In this document: piece after piece, positions 38,331-49,601 of the stretch
How positions within the stretch are numbered: position 1 is the first letter of the stretch
How the letters are laid out: the number at the start of each line of letters is the position of its first letter
DNA from: an uncultured Succiniclasticum sp.
GTDB lineage: Bacteria > Bacillota > Negativicutes > Acidaminococcales > Acidaminococcaceae
Direction of reading: 5' to 3'
NCBI GenBank assembly: GCA_905235335.1
Contig: CAJOKZ010000002.1
Span: forward strand, 939 to 64,938
DNA length: 64,000 nt
Made by a program: the position numbers and the translations under genes
The notes under the pieces: generated by a model
What the model was told of the DNA's origin: nothing
Databases searched by the model: none
The model's input: the letters and a program-made list of their open reading frames with translations, nothing else

Positions 38331-39539
38331 TTACATGGACCAAAAGATGCGGACAGGAAGATTGGACGCGCCGGGAGGAGACCAGATGAACTCCGCGTCC
38401 TTTCGTTTATGATTGGGGGAGACGACGAAAATGTCATCAATCTCATCCCCCGCCCCAAAATGTTTATCCTTGCCGGGAATCCTGCTGACTTCCGCCCCGT
38501 CCTCCGAAATCTGCAGACAGGCGCCATAAAAATCCCCGCCCCAGGGGTTGATCCCCAGTTTGACAGGCTTCTCCCCGGCCACGCTGTACCGGATGTGATA
38601 CACAACGCCATAGTTCCCGTAATTTTCCGTCTGCGTCCCGGAAATCCCGTCGATTCCCTTTAAAAACTCTGTGTCATCCGATCCCGCCAGGCACAGGGCT
38701 TTTGACTGGAACCATTTCATCTGTATCGGCTCTTTGATGATGTACGTCAGGTCCGCGTTCCGGTACGTGCCCCGCAGAGGATGTTCATCCATAGGCAGGA
38801 GGGCTGCCGACCGCGAAAAGGAATCAATGTCCTCCCCGGGATCGCACATCATGATAGTGATCTCTACCGGGCGGGCCGCGTAAAAATCAAACATCCCTGT
38901 CAGCAGCTGTTTCGGCTTCAGACGTGTCCCTGCGTGCCCCATGTTCCGCTGCCGGGAAAGGATCTCCAGGTACTCCCCTTTAGAAAGTGTCGTCAAAGGA
39001 AGATCCGGGACACTTCCGTAAAAACTGTGATCCGGCGCCTCCTTCGCGGCCACGCGCTTCCCGGACGCAGTTTTCTTCTTTGTTTTCAACGAATGTTTCC
39101 GAGCCTTTTCCCAATATTCCTTATATTCGTCAAAATACCGCTGCTGCCCTTTGATGGCGGAAGCATAGTAGGACCGGTCCGGATCCCCGATACCCCTGCA
39201 ACCCCAGGTGACCGTGGTAATCCCGTCAAGGGGACGCATGAGCACTGCCAGCTTTTTATAATTTTTAGACCCGTTCACATGATGGAAAAAAACACGCCCT
39301 TCCCCTTCAACCGTGTCCTTATAGAGTATCCCATCCTCATATACAACCTCCGGACTGTCGGAAAACAGGAGGACCGGACCGCCGCGCAGCACGTTGGCAT
39401 CCGCGTCCTGGTACGAATCGGGGACCTGGCGGTAGGCCGCCTCCGCATGGGAAGGGGAAAACACGCCGCCCAAAAGGCCGATCCCCGCTAGAAAACCGGC
39501 TACACGGGAGGGTAATTTCAATAAAGAAAGTACATTCAT
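38331..39539 (-). CDS. Secreted protein of unknown function
   Basis: Signal peptide MNVLSLLKLPSRVAGFLAGIGLLGGVFSPSHAEA. Confidence 0.6.
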   Translation of the reverse strand: MNVLSLLKLPSRVAGFLAGIGLLGGVFSPSHAEAAYRQVPDSYQDADANVLRGGPVLLFSDSPEVVYEDGILYKDTVEGEGRVFFHHVNGSKNYKKLAVLMRPLDGITTVTWGCRGIGDPDRSYYASAIKGQQRYFDEYKEYWEKARKHSLKTKKKTASGKRVAAKEAPDHSFYGSVPDLPLTTLSKGEYLEILSRQRNMGHAGTRLKPKQLLTGMFDFYAARPVEITIMMCDPGEDIDSFSRSAALLPMDEHPLRGTYRNADLTYIIKEPIQMKWFQSKALCLAGSDDTEFLKGIDGISGTQTENYGNYGVVYHIRYSVAGEKPVKLGINPWGGDFYGACLQISEDGAEVSRIPGKDKHFGAGDEIDDIFVVSPNHKRKDAEFIWSPPGASNLPVRIFWSM

Positions 39540-39554
39540 TCCAGTCGTGGACCT

Positions 39555-40202
39555 CTATTTTTTCAGGCTGTTCCGATAATCTTCCATAAATTTCGCAAGA
39601 CCCTTGTCCGTCAGCTCATGCCGGATCAGGCCGCGAAGGACGTTGGTAGGGATCGTGGCGATATCCGCACCGGCCAGCATGACCCTGTCCACATGGGCTA
39701 TGTTGCGGACACTGGCCGCGATGATCTCCACCGGCAGGTCATAAAGACGGAACACCTTTACCATGTCTTCCACCAGTTTCGCACCATCTTCCCCGATATC
39801 ATCCAGCCTTCCGATGAAGGGGCTGACATAGGACGCTCCGGCCCGGGCCGCCAGCAGTGCCTGCCCCAGGCTGAACACCAGCGTCACATTGGTGCGGATG
39901 CCTTCCTGTGAAAGGATTTTGACCGCTTTCAGTCCCTCTGCGATGCAGGGAATCTTGACCACTACATTATCTGCGATCTTTACCAGTTCCCTTGCCTCAC
40001 GGACCATGCCCTCACAGTCCTGGCTGATTACCTCCGCACTGACAGGCCCGGGGATCAGCGCGCAGATCTCCGGAATGACCTCGGCCTGGGTACGGCCCGA
40101 TTTGGCAATCAACGACGGGTTCGTCGTCACCCCGTACACGATCCCCATATCCGCGAACTCCCTGATTTCTTCCACATTGGCGGTATCCATAAAAATCTTC
40201 AT
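39555..40202 (-). CDS. Fructose-6-phosphate aldolase / transaldolase-like
   Basis: [91 protein letters not shown]. Confidence 0.95.
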   Translation of the reverse strand: MKIFMDTANVEEIREFADMGIVYGVTTNPSLIAKSGRTQAEVIPEICALIPGPVSAEVISQDCEGMVREARELVKIADNVVVKIPCIAEGLKAVKILSQEGIRTNVTLVFSLGQALLAARAGASYVSPFIGRLDDIGEDGAKLVEDMVKVFRLYDLPVEIIAASVRNIAHVDRVMLAGADIATIPTNVLRGLIRHELTDKGLAKFMEDYRNSLKK

Positions 40203-40305
40203 TTCCCTGCACCTCTTTCATAAAATTCAAAAACTTTCACGCCGCCCGCGCTTTGCTGCCTGAATGCAGGCTTCGCTGCCCTGTAAAAACCAGCGCTCCT
40301 GCCGC

Positions 40306-40527
40306 CTAAAACAATGTCAGCTGGTCATCGTCCACCGGAAGCAACAGGTCCTGTTCCGGTTTTCTTCGGTTCTTCCCGGACACCCAGCATCCGCATTTCG
40401 GACACTTGATCTGTGTTTCCGGCAACGCCCAGGCCAGTCGGTACCCGCAACGGGGACAGATAAACTCCACCCGCATTCCCGGAGGGATTGCATCTTCTTT
40501 CGCTTTTCCCTTCATTTTCAAGGTCAT
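40306..40527 (-). CDS. Small zinc-ribbon protein
   Basis: CPRCGYRLAWALPETQIKCPKCGCW. Confidence 0.55.
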   Translation of the reverse strand: MTLKMKGKAKEDAIPPGMRVEFICPRCGYRLAWALPETQIKCPKCGCWVSGKNRRKPEQDLLLPVDDDQLTLF

Positions 40528-40712
40528 GCCTCCTGAATTTTGTGAGCAAACCCATTTTGTGTTTAAATTCATTATACAACAGTTTGAATTCATGGTAAAA
40601 TATTTTTGCTGATAAATTAAGAAATCGCCGGTCCAACGGAGCCGTGCGATTGCCGGACAAATATCTGCAATGATTGAAACGTTACGCCGGAAACCAGAAA
40701 GGGGTATTGATT

Positions 40713-41048
40713 ATGTTAGACCTGTCCAAGGAATTTACGGTACTTGGCTTTGCCGAGGAAACAGATGAAACCGGTATGACATATTATGTGATGGACTTCC
40801 CGGATGACCGGTACGTCATCGTAAGCGACGATAACGGAAGGGCCCCGGTCCGGGCCAAGCAGAACCTGGTGCTGGCCTGTTACGACGGGGACGGCCGTTA
40901 TGAATGGGGCAGCGAATGCAAGACCTTCATGGAACTGCAAACGCTCTGCGCCGGAAAACCACCCGGATCCCCGGAACTGCTGCAGGTCCTGAAGGATGCC
41001 TCCGGCACCTTAAAGGACAGGGAATGGTCCGCGCCGGCCCACCCATAA
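40713..41048 (+). CDS. Conserved small hypothetical protein
   Basis: MLDLSKEFTVLGFAEETDETGMTYYVMDFPDDRYVIVSDD; RBS agaaaggggtattgatt. Confidence 0.55.
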   Translation: MLDLSKEFTVLGFAEETDETGMTYYVMDFPDDRYVIVSDDNGRAPVRAKQNLVLACYDGDGRYEWGSECKTFMELQTLCAGKPPGSPELLQVLKDASGTLKDREWSAPAHP

Positions 41049-41090
41049 AAAAATCCGCCGAATCCGCAGGGACCGGCGGCTTTCTTATGT
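41046..41090 (-). terminator. Terminator of the nucleobase permease gene
   Basis: aaaaaaatccgccgaatccgcagggaccggcgg; hairpin plus T tract on - strand. Confidence 0.65.
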
Positions 41091-41110
41091 TTTCCCACAG
41101 GGGACCGGGA

Positions 41111-42358
41111 CTATTCTTCTATCAGTCCCAGATACTCAAACAGATGGAACAGCAGGCTCAGCAAAATGGCAACCAGCGTCGCCAGCACCATGCCCTGTAC
41201 CGTGACGGTGCCAAAGGTCAGCTTGGCGCCGGACAGGCCGACGATCATGATGATAGCTGTCATGATCAGGTTGCGGGACTTGCTGTAATCCACCTTCTGC
41301 TCCACCAGCAGTCGAAGGCCGGACGCCGCAATCACACCGAACAGCAGCATGCAGACGCCGCCCATGACCGGCCCGGGGATCCCGTGGATCAGCTGGCTCA
41401 GTTTTCCGATGAAGGACAGTAGGATCGCGAACACCGCCGCGCCCCCGATGACCCAGACACTGTACACCTTGGTGATAGCCATGACGCCGATATTTTCACC
41501 GTAGGTCGTATTCGGCGTGGCCCCGAAGAAGCCGGACAGTATGTTGGAACACCCGTCCGCGAACAGCGAACGGCCCAGCCCGGGCTCTTTCATCAGGTCG
41601 CGGCCCACGATGTTCCCGGTCACCATCAGGTGACCGATGTGTTCCGTCAGCACGACCAGTGCCGCCGGCGCGATGACCGCGATGGCATCCATACTGAAGG
41701 TAGGGGCAGAAAATTGCGGCGCAGCAAACCAGGGAGCATTGATGACCGGGGCCATGTCCACCATACCCAGCATAAAGGCAAAAATATAACCGCAGACCAC
41801 GCCGAACAGGATGGGAATAATGGCCATGAAGCCTTTGAAAGCAACAGAGCCGATGACGGTAACCGCAAGGGTAAACAGGGATACCACGACATTATTCATC
41901 TCAATCTTGTCCCCTACCAGACCGGCCATGGAAGCGGCCGTGGGGGCCAGTTCCAGACCGATGATGGCGATGATGGCGCCCATAGCGGCAGGCGGGAAGA
42001 TAAAGCCGATCCAATCTGTACCCAGCATCTTTACGATAAATGAGAACAAGATGAACAGCAGACCGAACACGACAAACCCGGACTGGGCATCCGAATAGGG
42101 ATGAGACGCCATGATCAGCAAAACCGGCGAAATGAAAGCAAAACTGGAGCCTAAATACGAAGGAATCTTCCCTTTAGTGAGAAAGATGTACAGCAGCGTG
42201 CCTACCCCGTTCATGAACAGGCAGATATTGGGATTTAACTTGAAGAGGAACGGTACCAGCACCGTCGCGCCGAACATAGCAAACAGATGCTGCAGGCTCA
42301 GCGGGATATTCATCAGCAAGGGCACCCGTTCTTCAACCTGGATAACTCGATGTGACAT
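41111..42358 (-). CDS. Uracil/xanthine permease (NCS2 family)
   Basis: MSHRVIQVEERVPLLMNIPLSLQHLFAMFGATVLVPFLF; TPNTTYGENIGVMAITKVYS. Confidence 0.93.
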   Translation of the reverse strand: MSHRVIQVEERVPLLMNIPLSLQHLFAMFGATVLVPFLFKLNPNICLFMNGVGTLLYIFLTKGKIPSYLGSSFAFISPVLLIMASHPYSDAQSGFVVFGLLFILFSFIVKMLGTDWIGFIFPPAAMGAIIAIIGLELAPTAASMAGLVGDKIEMNNVVVSLFTLAVTVIGSVAFKGFMAIIPILFGVVCGYIFAFMLGMVDMAPVINAPWFAAPQFSAPTFSMDAIAVIAPAALVVLTEHIGHLMVTGNIVGRDLMKEPGLGRSLFADGCSNILSGFFGATPNTTYGENIGVMAITKVYSVWVIGGAAVFAILLSFIGKLSQLIHGIPGPVMGGVCMLLFGVIAASGLRLLVEQKVDYSKSRNLIMTAIIMIVGLSGAKLTFGTVTVQGMVLATLVAILLSLLFHLFEYLGLIEE

Positions 42359-42584
42359 AACGCATCCTCCTACTTTGAGCTGGGAAACAACCGGCAACAG
42401 ATACTTCGTTTTTCCATTTCCACATTGTATTATTTTAATCTTTTTTATGGTGATATGCAACTAAAAAGGCCAATTTATGGTAAAATTAAATAAAGTTCGT
42501 CCATTTAAAAAAGTACCGATGCGATCTATTTGAACCGGCGCTGCCCGGGCCGCATATCAATTTCTGATCGACAAGGAGGCTGCC

Positions 42585-43292
42585 ATGAAACAAAGAATCA
42601 TCACATTGCTGCTCGTCATAACCATGTCCTTTTCATTCTTCAGTTGCGGGGCCCTGGCTGCGGAACAGGACAGCATCTCCGTCAACGGGCAGGCCGAAGC
42701 GGAGGTGGCGCCGGATATGGCGACCCTGTTCGGAGGACTGGAAAAGCATGCCGCCACTGCCGGGGAGGCTCGGGAAGCTCTCGCGAAAGACATGGCTTCC
42801 TTCAAGCGGTTCATGCTGCTGCAGGCGGTATCGGATCAGGACATCCTGACCACCCGCTATTCACTGCAGCCGGAATACATCATTGAGAAAAACAAACGCA
42901 GGCTGGCGGGCTACAAGGCCCGGACAGACTACAAGATCAGGATCCGGGACCTGGAAAAACTGGGCACGATCATCGACCGTTCCATCGGAAGCAACCTTAT
43001 GATCGAACGGATCGAATTCGGTCTGGCCAACCGTTCCCTTTTCGAGAACCGCCTGCTGGATGAGGCTGTGGAAAATGCGAAAAGCAAGGCTGCCGTTGTG
43101 GCCCGTGCAGGAGGGCGCACCCTGGGACACCTGATCCGGGCAAACCTGGGCACTGTCACCGGGGCGGTCCGTCCCATGAACCGCAATATGCTGATGGCCA
43201 AGCTGGAAGACGGGGATTCTGCACCCACCGAACTGAGTCCGGGCGTCTTAACGGTAGAGGCATCGGTCAGTTTGGAATTTGCGCTTAACTGA
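42585..43292 (+). CDS. SIMPL (DUF541) domain periplasmic protein
   Basis: Signal peptide; ISVNGQAEAEVAPDMATLFGGLEKHAATAGEAREAL; SLQPEYIIEKNKRRLAGYKARTDYKIRIRDLEKLG. Confidence 0.85.
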   Translation: MKQRIITLLLVITMSFSFFSCGALAAEQDSISVNGQAEAEVAPDMATLFGGLEKHAATAGEAREALAKDMASFKRFMLLQAVSDQDILTTRYSLQPEYIIEKNKRRLAGYKARTDYKIRIRDLEKLGTIIDRSIGSNLMIERIEFGLANRSLFENRLLDEAVENAKSKAAVVARAGGRTLGHLIRANLGTVTGAVRPMNRNMLMAKLEDGDSAPTELSPGVLTVEASVSLEFALN

Positions 43293-43459
43293 CGCATTCC
43301 CTTGAGCGGCAGGGAAAAGACCTCGGCCAGCCTGGGAATCGCACCGGGCCGACGTCCCCGCCATCCGGAAGGCAGACCCCGTAAAGGAGCGCCACCCATA
43401 CTGCGGGTGCAGCACAGCCGGTATCCTGCGGCGGATCTGCCACCACTTACGTTACAACA

Positions 43460-43494
43460 GCAAAAAACCGGCATCCGTTCCGGATGCCGGTCTG
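43460..43494 (-). terminator. Intrinsic terminator downstream of sepF-like gene
   Basis: aaaaaaccggcatccgttccggatgccggt. Confidence 0.75.
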
Positions 43495-43583
43495 CCGGGC
43501 TGCTTGATTGCAGCCTTTATTTTTTTGTCTTGTTACACGCCCGCAAATACAGCATTGGGCCGATGGGGGAAAGCTGCCAGCCC

Positions 43584-43937
43584 TTATCTTCCCAACCAGG
43601 AAGTCTTCTTCGGGGCATGCTTGTCCACATCCACATGGGACGGGGCATACAGCAGGATCGATTCACTGACCTTGGAGATGCTGGCATCGACGATATAGCT
43701 GACGCCGCACATGTAATCAAAGATCCGGAGCCGGGTCTCCCTGTCGACCTCTTCAAAGCTCACCATGACCGCACAGCCTTCCATGAGCTTATCCGCATAA
43801 GCGACCGCATCCTCGTAGGAATGGGGAGTGCGTACCAACATATCCAGATGCCCGGGACGGACAACATACGGACCGTTGTAGCTATCGACAGGTTCTTCAT
43901 TGCTGAACATTTTCAGCGCGGAATTTTTAAGATCCAT
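43584..43937 (-). CDS. SepF-like cell division protein
   Basis: YVVRPGHLDMLVRTPHSYEDAVAYADKLMEGCAVMVSFEEVDRETRLRIFDYMCGVSYIVDASISKVSESILLYAPSHVDV. Confidence 0.75.
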   Translation of the reverse strand: MDLKNSALKMFSNEEPVDSYNGPYVVRPGHLDMLVRTPHSYEDAVAYADKLMEGCAVMVSFEEVDRETRLRIFDYMCGVSYIVDASISKVSESILLYAPSHVDVDKHAPKKTSWLGR

Positions 43938-44267
43938 AACGTAAAAGCCTCCAACCCCATAATGTTAACGTATCGTATCCGCTGCACTATTACAGACAGT
44001 AAACTAAGCATTTTTACGGCATTTCGACATAATTCGAAAAATTCCTCTTTCTATTTTATCAGATTCCCAAAAAAACACAACTGTTTTATCAGAAAAACTG
44101 TTAAAATTTTCTGTTTTTTTGTCAAAATTTTCCGGTATCTTTCCATCTTTTCCGATCTTCTACCGGAAACACCGCCGCCATCCACTGCCTGTGACTTTTT
44201 ATTTTCCCGCGCCCAATACACAGATTGTATTATTCGCAAGACCGAAAATATCAACGACCTGCATCTT

Positions 44268-46100
44268 TTATTTTTCCGCCGCCGCATTCTTGGCACGTCC
44301 GCGCATGCGGCCCCGTTCCACACGGTCCAGCACACGCTTACGCATACGGATATTCTTCGGTGTGACCTCCACCAGCTCATCGTCGTTGATGTGTTCCAGC
44401 GCCTGCTCCAGCGAGAAGAACACCGGCGGAATCAGGCGGATGGCATCATCGCTTCCGGATGCGCGCATGTTGGACACATGTTTCTTCTTACAGGGATTGA
44501 CATCCATATCGTCCTCGCGGGCGTTTTCGCCTATGATCTCGCCCTGATATACATTCTGCCCCGGGACAATATACATTATGCCGCGCTCCTGGCAGTTTCC
44601 GATGCCGTAAGCGCAGGTCTCCCCGTTTTCAAAGGCCACCAGGCTGCCCCGGGTACGTCCCGGGATCGGTCCCTTGTAATAATCGTATCCCGCATAGACA
44701 TGGTTCATGACGCCGTTGCCCTTCGTATCCGTCAGGAACTGGTTGCGGAAACCGATCAGGCCCCGGGCCGGAATCTTGAACTCCAGGCGCATATAGCCTG
44801 CCATCTCGTGCATGTTTACCAGTTCTGCCTTTCGGGTACCCAAATCTTCCATAACCACGCCCATAAAATCCTGCGGCACGTCGATGGTCAGCGCTTCCAT
44901 GGGTTCCATGGTATGCCCGTCCGCATCTTTACGGAGGATGACCTTGGGCTTGCCCACCTGCAGTTCAAAGCCTTCCCGGCGCATGGTCTCGATCAAGATC
45001 GACAGGTGCAGTTCCCCGCGTCCCTTCACTACAAAGGTGTCCGTGTTTTCGGTCTCTTCCACCCGCAGCGCCACGTTGGTCTGGATCTCTTTCATCAGAC
45101 GGTCCCGCAGGTGACGGCTGGTCACATACTCCCCTTCCTTACCGGCAAAGGGACTGTCATTTACAAGGAACTCCATCGACAGGGTCGGCTCGTCTATCTT
45201 GATACCCGCCAGCGCTTCCGGCTGCTCGGGATCCGCGATGGTATCGCCGATCTCCACCTGGCTCAGCCCGATCAGCGCCACGATATCGCCGGCCTGCACT
45301 TCCTGTATTTCCGTGCGTTTCAGTCCCTGATAGGTATAAAGGCGGCCAATCTTTTCCACGGCGACCCTGTCTTCGTGCATCAAGGCAACCTGCTGCCCGT
45401 TCCGGATCGTACCGCGCACCACGCGGCCTACCACGATGCGGCCCACATAGGAATCATAGTCCAGGGTGTTGGCCAGCATCTGCAGCGGCTTGTCCGTCTC
45501 CACGTCCGGTGCGGGGATCGTATCCAAAATCACCTGGAACAAAGGTTCCAAGTCGCTACTTTCGTCATCCATGGACAGCTTGGCAAAGCCGGAACGGGCC
45601 GAAGCGTACACCACGGGGAATTCCAGCTGCTCATCGTCTGCTTCCAGTTCAATGAACAGGTCCAGCACTTCGTCCACCACTTCCGTGGCGCGCTGGTCCG
45701 GACGGTCGATCTTGTTGATGACCACAATGGGCTTCAGGTGTTTTTCCAGCGCCTTGCGCAGCACGTACTTCGTCTGGGGCATGGGCCCTTCATAAGCGTC
45801 GACCAGCAGCAGCACGCCGTCCACCATGGTCAGGACCCGTTCCACCTCCCCGCCGAAATCCGCATGGCCGGGGGTGTCCAGAATATTGATCTTCGTCCCG
45901 TTATGCATCACTGACGTATTTTTGGATAAGATGGTAATACCGCGCTCCCGCTCCAAATCGTTGGAGTCCATCACGCGTTCCGCCACCTTTTCATTTTCGC
46001 GGAAGATATGGCTCTGCTTCAGCATGGCGTCCACCAGCGTGGTTTTGCCATGGTCGACATGGGCAATGATCGCAATGTTCCGGATATCGTTTCTGATCAT
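44268..46100 (-). CDS. typA: Ribosome-associated GTPase TypA/BipA
   Basis: [57 protein letters not shown]. Confidence 0.97.
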   Translation of the reverse strand: MIRNDIRNIAIIAHVDHGKTTLVDAMLKQSHIFRENEKVAERVMDSNDLERERGITILSKNTSVMHNGTKINILDTPGHADFGGEVERVLTMVDGVLLLVDAYEGPMPQTKYVLRKALEKHLKPIVVINKIDRPDQRATEVVDEVLDLFIELEADDEQLEFPVVYASARSGFAKLSMDDESSDLEPLFQVILDTIPAPDVETDKPLQMLANTLDYDSYVGRIVVGRVVRGTIRNGQQVALMHEDRVAVEKIGRLYTYQGLKRTEIQEVQAGDIVALIGLSQVEIGDTIADPEQPEALAGIKIDEPTLSMEFLVNDSPFAGKEGEYVTSRHLRDRLMKEIQTNVALRVEETENTDTFVVKGRGELHLSILIETMRREGFELQVGKPKVILRKDADGHTMEPMEALTIDVPQDFMGVVMEDLGTRKAELVNMHEMAGYMRLEFKIPARGLIGFRNQFLTDTKGNGVMNHVYAGYDYYKGPIPGRTRGSLVAFENGETCAYGIGNCQERGIMYIVPGQNVYQGEIIGENAREDDMDVNPCKKKHVSNMRASGSDDAIRLIPPVFFSLEQALEHINDDELVEVTPKNIRMRKRVLDRVERGRMRGRAKNAAAEK

Positions 46101-46186
46101 TCTACTGATTCCTCTCCTGATTCCTTAAAGAACCGCTGCCTGAACCGGCGCAACGCTTTTCAGCGATTCCTTACACGCTAAAATTC

Positions 46187-46222
46187 CGAAAAAACGAGGA
46201 TGCCTATCAGAGCATCCTCGAC
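46187..46222 (-). terminator. Terminator of the TRAP operon
   Basis: aaaaaacgaggatgcctatcagagcatcctcg. Confidence 0.75.
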
Positions 46223-46345
46223 TGTGACTTACTTATTATATTCTTTTTGTTTTTCACTGTCAACACAAAACCCTAGCGGCCCGGCAGGTTTTTTCTTTCA
46301 GGCCGGGGTTTCCCGCAACTCCGGAGGCCGATGGGTTCCCACGTC

Positions 46346-47623
46346 TTATTTTACAATGCTGGGAAGCCATGTCGCCAGTTCCGGCACGAGACAAAGAATC
46401 AGCATCTCAAACGCCATGACGGCCGCATAAGGCATTACACCCTTTACGATCTGCGTCATCTTGCTGTCAGGGCTGACGCCCTGGATGACGAACAGGTTCA
46501 TGCCGACCGGCGGTGTGATCAGCGCCATTTCCATGTTGATCTGGAGGATGACGTTGAACCAGATGGGATCAAAGCCCAGCTGCAGGATGATGGGGTACAG
46601 GATCGGTACCGTGATGAAGATGATGGATACCGTTTCCAGGATACAGCCCAGGAACAGCAGCAGGCAGTTGATCATGATGAAGAATATCCACCGGCTCATC
46701 TGCATTTCCGTAACCATCATCGTCAGCGCCTGAGGCACCTGCAGGATCGTCAGCACGAAGCCGAACAGGGTGGCACCGATCATGATGGCAAAGATCATGG
46801 AAGATGTCTTGACCGTTCCCAGCAGGATACCGGGGATATGTTTCAGTGTAAGTGTTTTATAAATAAAGAAGGTGATGAACAGGGAGAACACCGTTCCGAC
46901 AGCCGCCGCTTCCGTAGGGGTAAAGGCACCGGTATAGATGCCGCCTACGACGATCACCGGCAGCATGAGGCCCCAGATAGAGCTTTTCAGCGCCGTGATC
47001 CTCTCGTCCCAGGAGGCTTTTGGCTCCAGCGGCAGATTGCGCGATTTGAAGATGACCACAAGAATGAAGAAGACCGTCAGCATAAATCCGGGAACCACAC
47101 CGGACATGAACAGCTGGCCGATGGATTCCCCGGTGATGGCGCCGTACAGGATCATGGGAATGGACGGCGGGATCAGGATGCCCAGGGTACCGCCCGCGGC
47201 AACCGCGCCGAGCACGACGGTCCGTTCATAATTACGCTTCAGCATTTCCGGGATCGCAATAGCGCCGATGGTGACGGCGCAGGCCGCGGAAGAACCGGTG
47301 ATGGCGGCGAAGATGCCGCAGGCTACGATGGTCGCGGCTCCCAGCCCGCCGGGCAGATGGCGCAGCCACTTGTTGCCCAGTTCGAACAGGTCATCGCCGA
47401 CCTTGCCTTCCAGCAGGATCTGGCTCATCAGAACATACAGCGGCACGGCGCAGAGCACAAAGTCATCCAGCGATTTGTAGGCCAGCAGCGGAATCTGGTT
47501 CAGCGTGCCTTCGCCTCCCATAAACAGAAGCATGCCCACAAGGCCGCCGGTCCCCAGCGCGAAGCCGACCGGAAGGCCGATAGCCAGCAGCACCAGTAGC
47601 ATAACGGTAAACAAAATAATCAT
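46346..47623 (-). CDS. dctM: TRAP transporter large permease
   Basis: MIILFTVMLLVLLAIGLPVGFALGTGGLVGMLLF; IMGLVLTII-type multi-TM protein, PPSIPMILYGAITGESIGQLFMSGVVPG. Confidence 0.93.
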   Translation of the reverse strand: MIILFTVMLLVLLAIGLPVGFALGTGGLVGMLLFMGGEGTLNQIPLLAYKSLDDFVLCAVPLYVLMSQILLEGKVGDDLFELGNKWLRHLPGGLGAATIVACGIFAAITGSSAACAVTIGAIAIPEMLKRNYERTVVLGAVAAGGTLGILIPPSIPMILYGAITGESIGQLFMSGVVPGFMLTVFFILVVIFKSRNLPLEPKASWDERITALKSSIWGLMLPVIVVGGIYTGAFTPTEAAAVGTVFSLFITFFIYKTLTLKHIPGILLGTVKTSSMIFAIMIGATLFGFVLTILQVPQALTMMVTEMQMSRWIFFIMINCLLLFLGCILETVSIIFITVPILYPIILQLGFDPIWFNVILQINMEMALITPPVGMNLFVIQGVSPDSKMTQIVKGVMPYAAVMAFEMLILCLVPELATWLPSIVK

Positions 47624-48162
47624 TTTGCCACCTCCCCTGCCGCCGCAGCCGGGTCATACGAAGGATCGCCCAGTTTGATAACATTTTCCAAAAAGGCCCG
47701 GATAAAATGAAGGAACATCAACCCGAAGCCCACAGGCAGGGACGTCTGCGGGATCCACAACGGGGTGCGCAGCGTCGTAGGCGCGATCATCCCCAGTTCA
47801 AAGGTCATGGCAACCATGTCAATGGCATAGACGGTGACCACACCGCAGAATATCATGCCGATAAAGGACGTAATGACATTCAGTATCTCATTTGTCCGTT
47901 CACTTAAATGGGAAAGCAGGATATCCACCCGGATATGTTTGTTTGCCACAAATGTCACGGACATACCGAGGAAACCGGCAATCGTCACGCAGTACGTGGA
48001 AATTTCCACAACCCATTCCGTCGGGCTGTTGAAAAGGCCCCTCATAATGACCTCATATACAATGGAAAAGGCGGGAATAAAAAGCAGTAACCCTGCAATC
48101 ACCCCCACCACACGGGTGAGGCCCACCAAAAATCTTCTGTAAACCGCTAAAAAACCTTTCAC
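47620..48162 (-). CDS. dctQ: TRAP transporter small permease
   Basis: YEVIMRGLFNSPTEWVVEISTYCVTIAGFLGMSVTFVANKHIRVDIL; overlaps dctM by 4 nt. Confidence 0.9.
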   Translation of the reverse strand: MKGFLAVYRRFLVGLTRVVGVIAGLLLFIPAFSIVYEVIMRGLFNSPTEWVVEISTYCVTIAGFLGMSVTFVANKHIRVDILLSHLSERTNEILNVITSFIGMIFCGVVTVYAIDMVAMTFELGMIAPTTLRTPLWIPQTSLPVGFGLMFLHFIRAFLENVIKLGDPSYDPAAAAGEVAK

Positions 48163-48221
48163 GTTGTTCTCCTACCCAGGAAAGCATATATCACGTTATG
48201 CCCCTGCTTCCGGTCATATTT

Positions 48222-49253
48222 TTATTTTGTGCACAGTTCCAGAATCTTTTTGCCCTGTTCGCCGGCATGTTTGGTGAAGATATCCCAAACCGGTTTAGTA
48301 GCTGCCTGCCAATTTTTGATTTCACTTTCAGGTACTACGTACACTTCCATGCCTTTGGCTTTCAGGTCTTCCAGGCCTTTCAGGTCTTCCGCCTTGGCAT
48401 TTTTGCGCAGGGTGTCGCGGACTTCTTTAGCTGCTTCCATGAATGCTTTCTGCTGCGGTTCGCTCATCTTGGCAAAGGACTTGTCATTCATGGCTACGAT
48501 GAATTCCGGAGACGCATGGTTGGTGATGGTCAGGTATTTGGTAACTTCATACATCTTGCGGTCACGCATAGCGGAGGTGCCGGAAGACTGACCGTCGATG
48601 GTGCCGCGCTGCAGAGCCATGTAAACTTCACCGGCGCCCATGGTGACCGGGGAAGCGCCCAGAGCTTTAATGGTTTCGGAAGCCAGTTCGCTGTAACCGC
48701 GGATCTTCAGGCCTTTGAAATCTTCCGGTTTTTTGATGGGTCTCTTGTTGTTGGCATACTGAACAAAGCCGTAGTCGGCCCAGTATACAACCTTAACGTG
48801 TTTTTTGGCCAGTTCTTCTTCCAGGATCTTGCCCATGCCGCCATCGATGGCGCTGTCTACTTTTTCATAGCCGGGGAATACGAAAGGAACGTCAAACACT
48901 TCCAGGGCCGGAATGATGGTAGCCCAGCGGCCAACAGTGTTCAGGCCCATGTCAACGCCGCCGGTCATGATGGCATCGTTCATGGTCTTGTCATTGTACA
49001 GCTGCCCTGCCGGGAAAGCAGTGATCACAACTTCACCCTTGGTCTTGTCCTTGACCTTGGCGATAAAGCTTTCTACACCCTTCGCCAGCGGATGGTTGGC
49101 CGGTAATGCGTACGCTAACTTATATTCCACTTTTTTACCTGCCGCCGGAGCCGCCGCTTTCTTGTCGCCACCACCGCCGCAGCCTGCCATACAGATCGTT
49201 GCCATAGCCAGTGCGGCTACTGCCATCGCTTTGAACCATTTTCCTGTTTTCAT
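48222..49253 (-). CDS. dctP: TRAP transporter substrate-binding lipoprotein (DctP family)
   Basis: MKTGKWFKAMAVAALAMATICMAGCGGG; NHPLAKGVESFIAKVKDKTKGEVVITAFPAGQLYNDKTMNDAIMTGGVDMGLN. Confidence 0.93.
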   Translation of the reverse strand: MKTGKWFKAMAVAALAMATICMAGCGGGGDKKAAAPAAGKKVEYKLAYALPANHPLAKGVESFIAKVKDKTKGEVVITAFPAGQLYNDKTMNDAIMTGGVDMGLNTVGRWATIIPALEVFDVPFVFPGYEKVDSAIDGGMGKILEEELAKKHVKVVYWADYGFVQYANNKRPIKKPEDFKGLKIRGYSELASETIKALGASPVTMGAGEVYMALQRGTIDGQSSGTSAMRDRKMYEVTKYLTITNHASPEFIVAMNDKSFAKMSEPQQKAFMEAAKEVRDTLRKNAKAEDLKGLEDLKAKGMEVYVVPESEIKNWQAATKPVWDIFTKHAGEQGKKILELCTK

Positions 49254-49361
49254 TCTTTCTCCTCCACTTTTCATTTAATAAAAAATTATACGGACAGAGT
49301 AAACGGGCCGCGAAAACCCATTGCCGAAAGGCTATGCCGGCAGCAGAACGCCACCATACAT

Positions 49362-49592
49362 AAAAAATCCCCTGTCGGAATATTCCGGCAGGGGCGTCAT
49401 TCACGCGGTACCACCCTACATTATACTCTCCGGCCCGATAACGCCGCCACAGCGCTTTACCCTAAAAGGCGCAACCCGTTCAGATAAAGAACTCCCAGGC
49501 GAGAAGTCCTATCGCTTCCACCGGCTCGCACCGCCCGCCGGTTCTCTGTTGTCCGCGCATAAAACCAATCCTGATCACAGTTTTTATTTGAA
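49362..49592 (-). promoter_or_regulatory. T-box riboswitch leader upstream of dctPQM
   Basis: RC contains AGAGAACCGGCGGGCGGTGCGAGCCGG (stem I distal), GGGAGTTCTTTATCTGAA, T-box AGGGTGGTACCGCG (49404-49417) and terminator CCCCTGCCGGAATATTCCGACAGGGGATTTTTT (49362-49396). Confidence 0.93.
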
Positions 49593-49601
49593 ATTAAATT
49601 C

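Noticed and set aside
43302-45914. 870-aa + strand ORF
   Set aside because: Antisense shadow of typA; His/Gln-rich composition without recognisable domains
46331-47599. 422-aa + strand ORF
   Set aside because: Antisense of dctM; compositionally biased (D/H/Q/R), no domain
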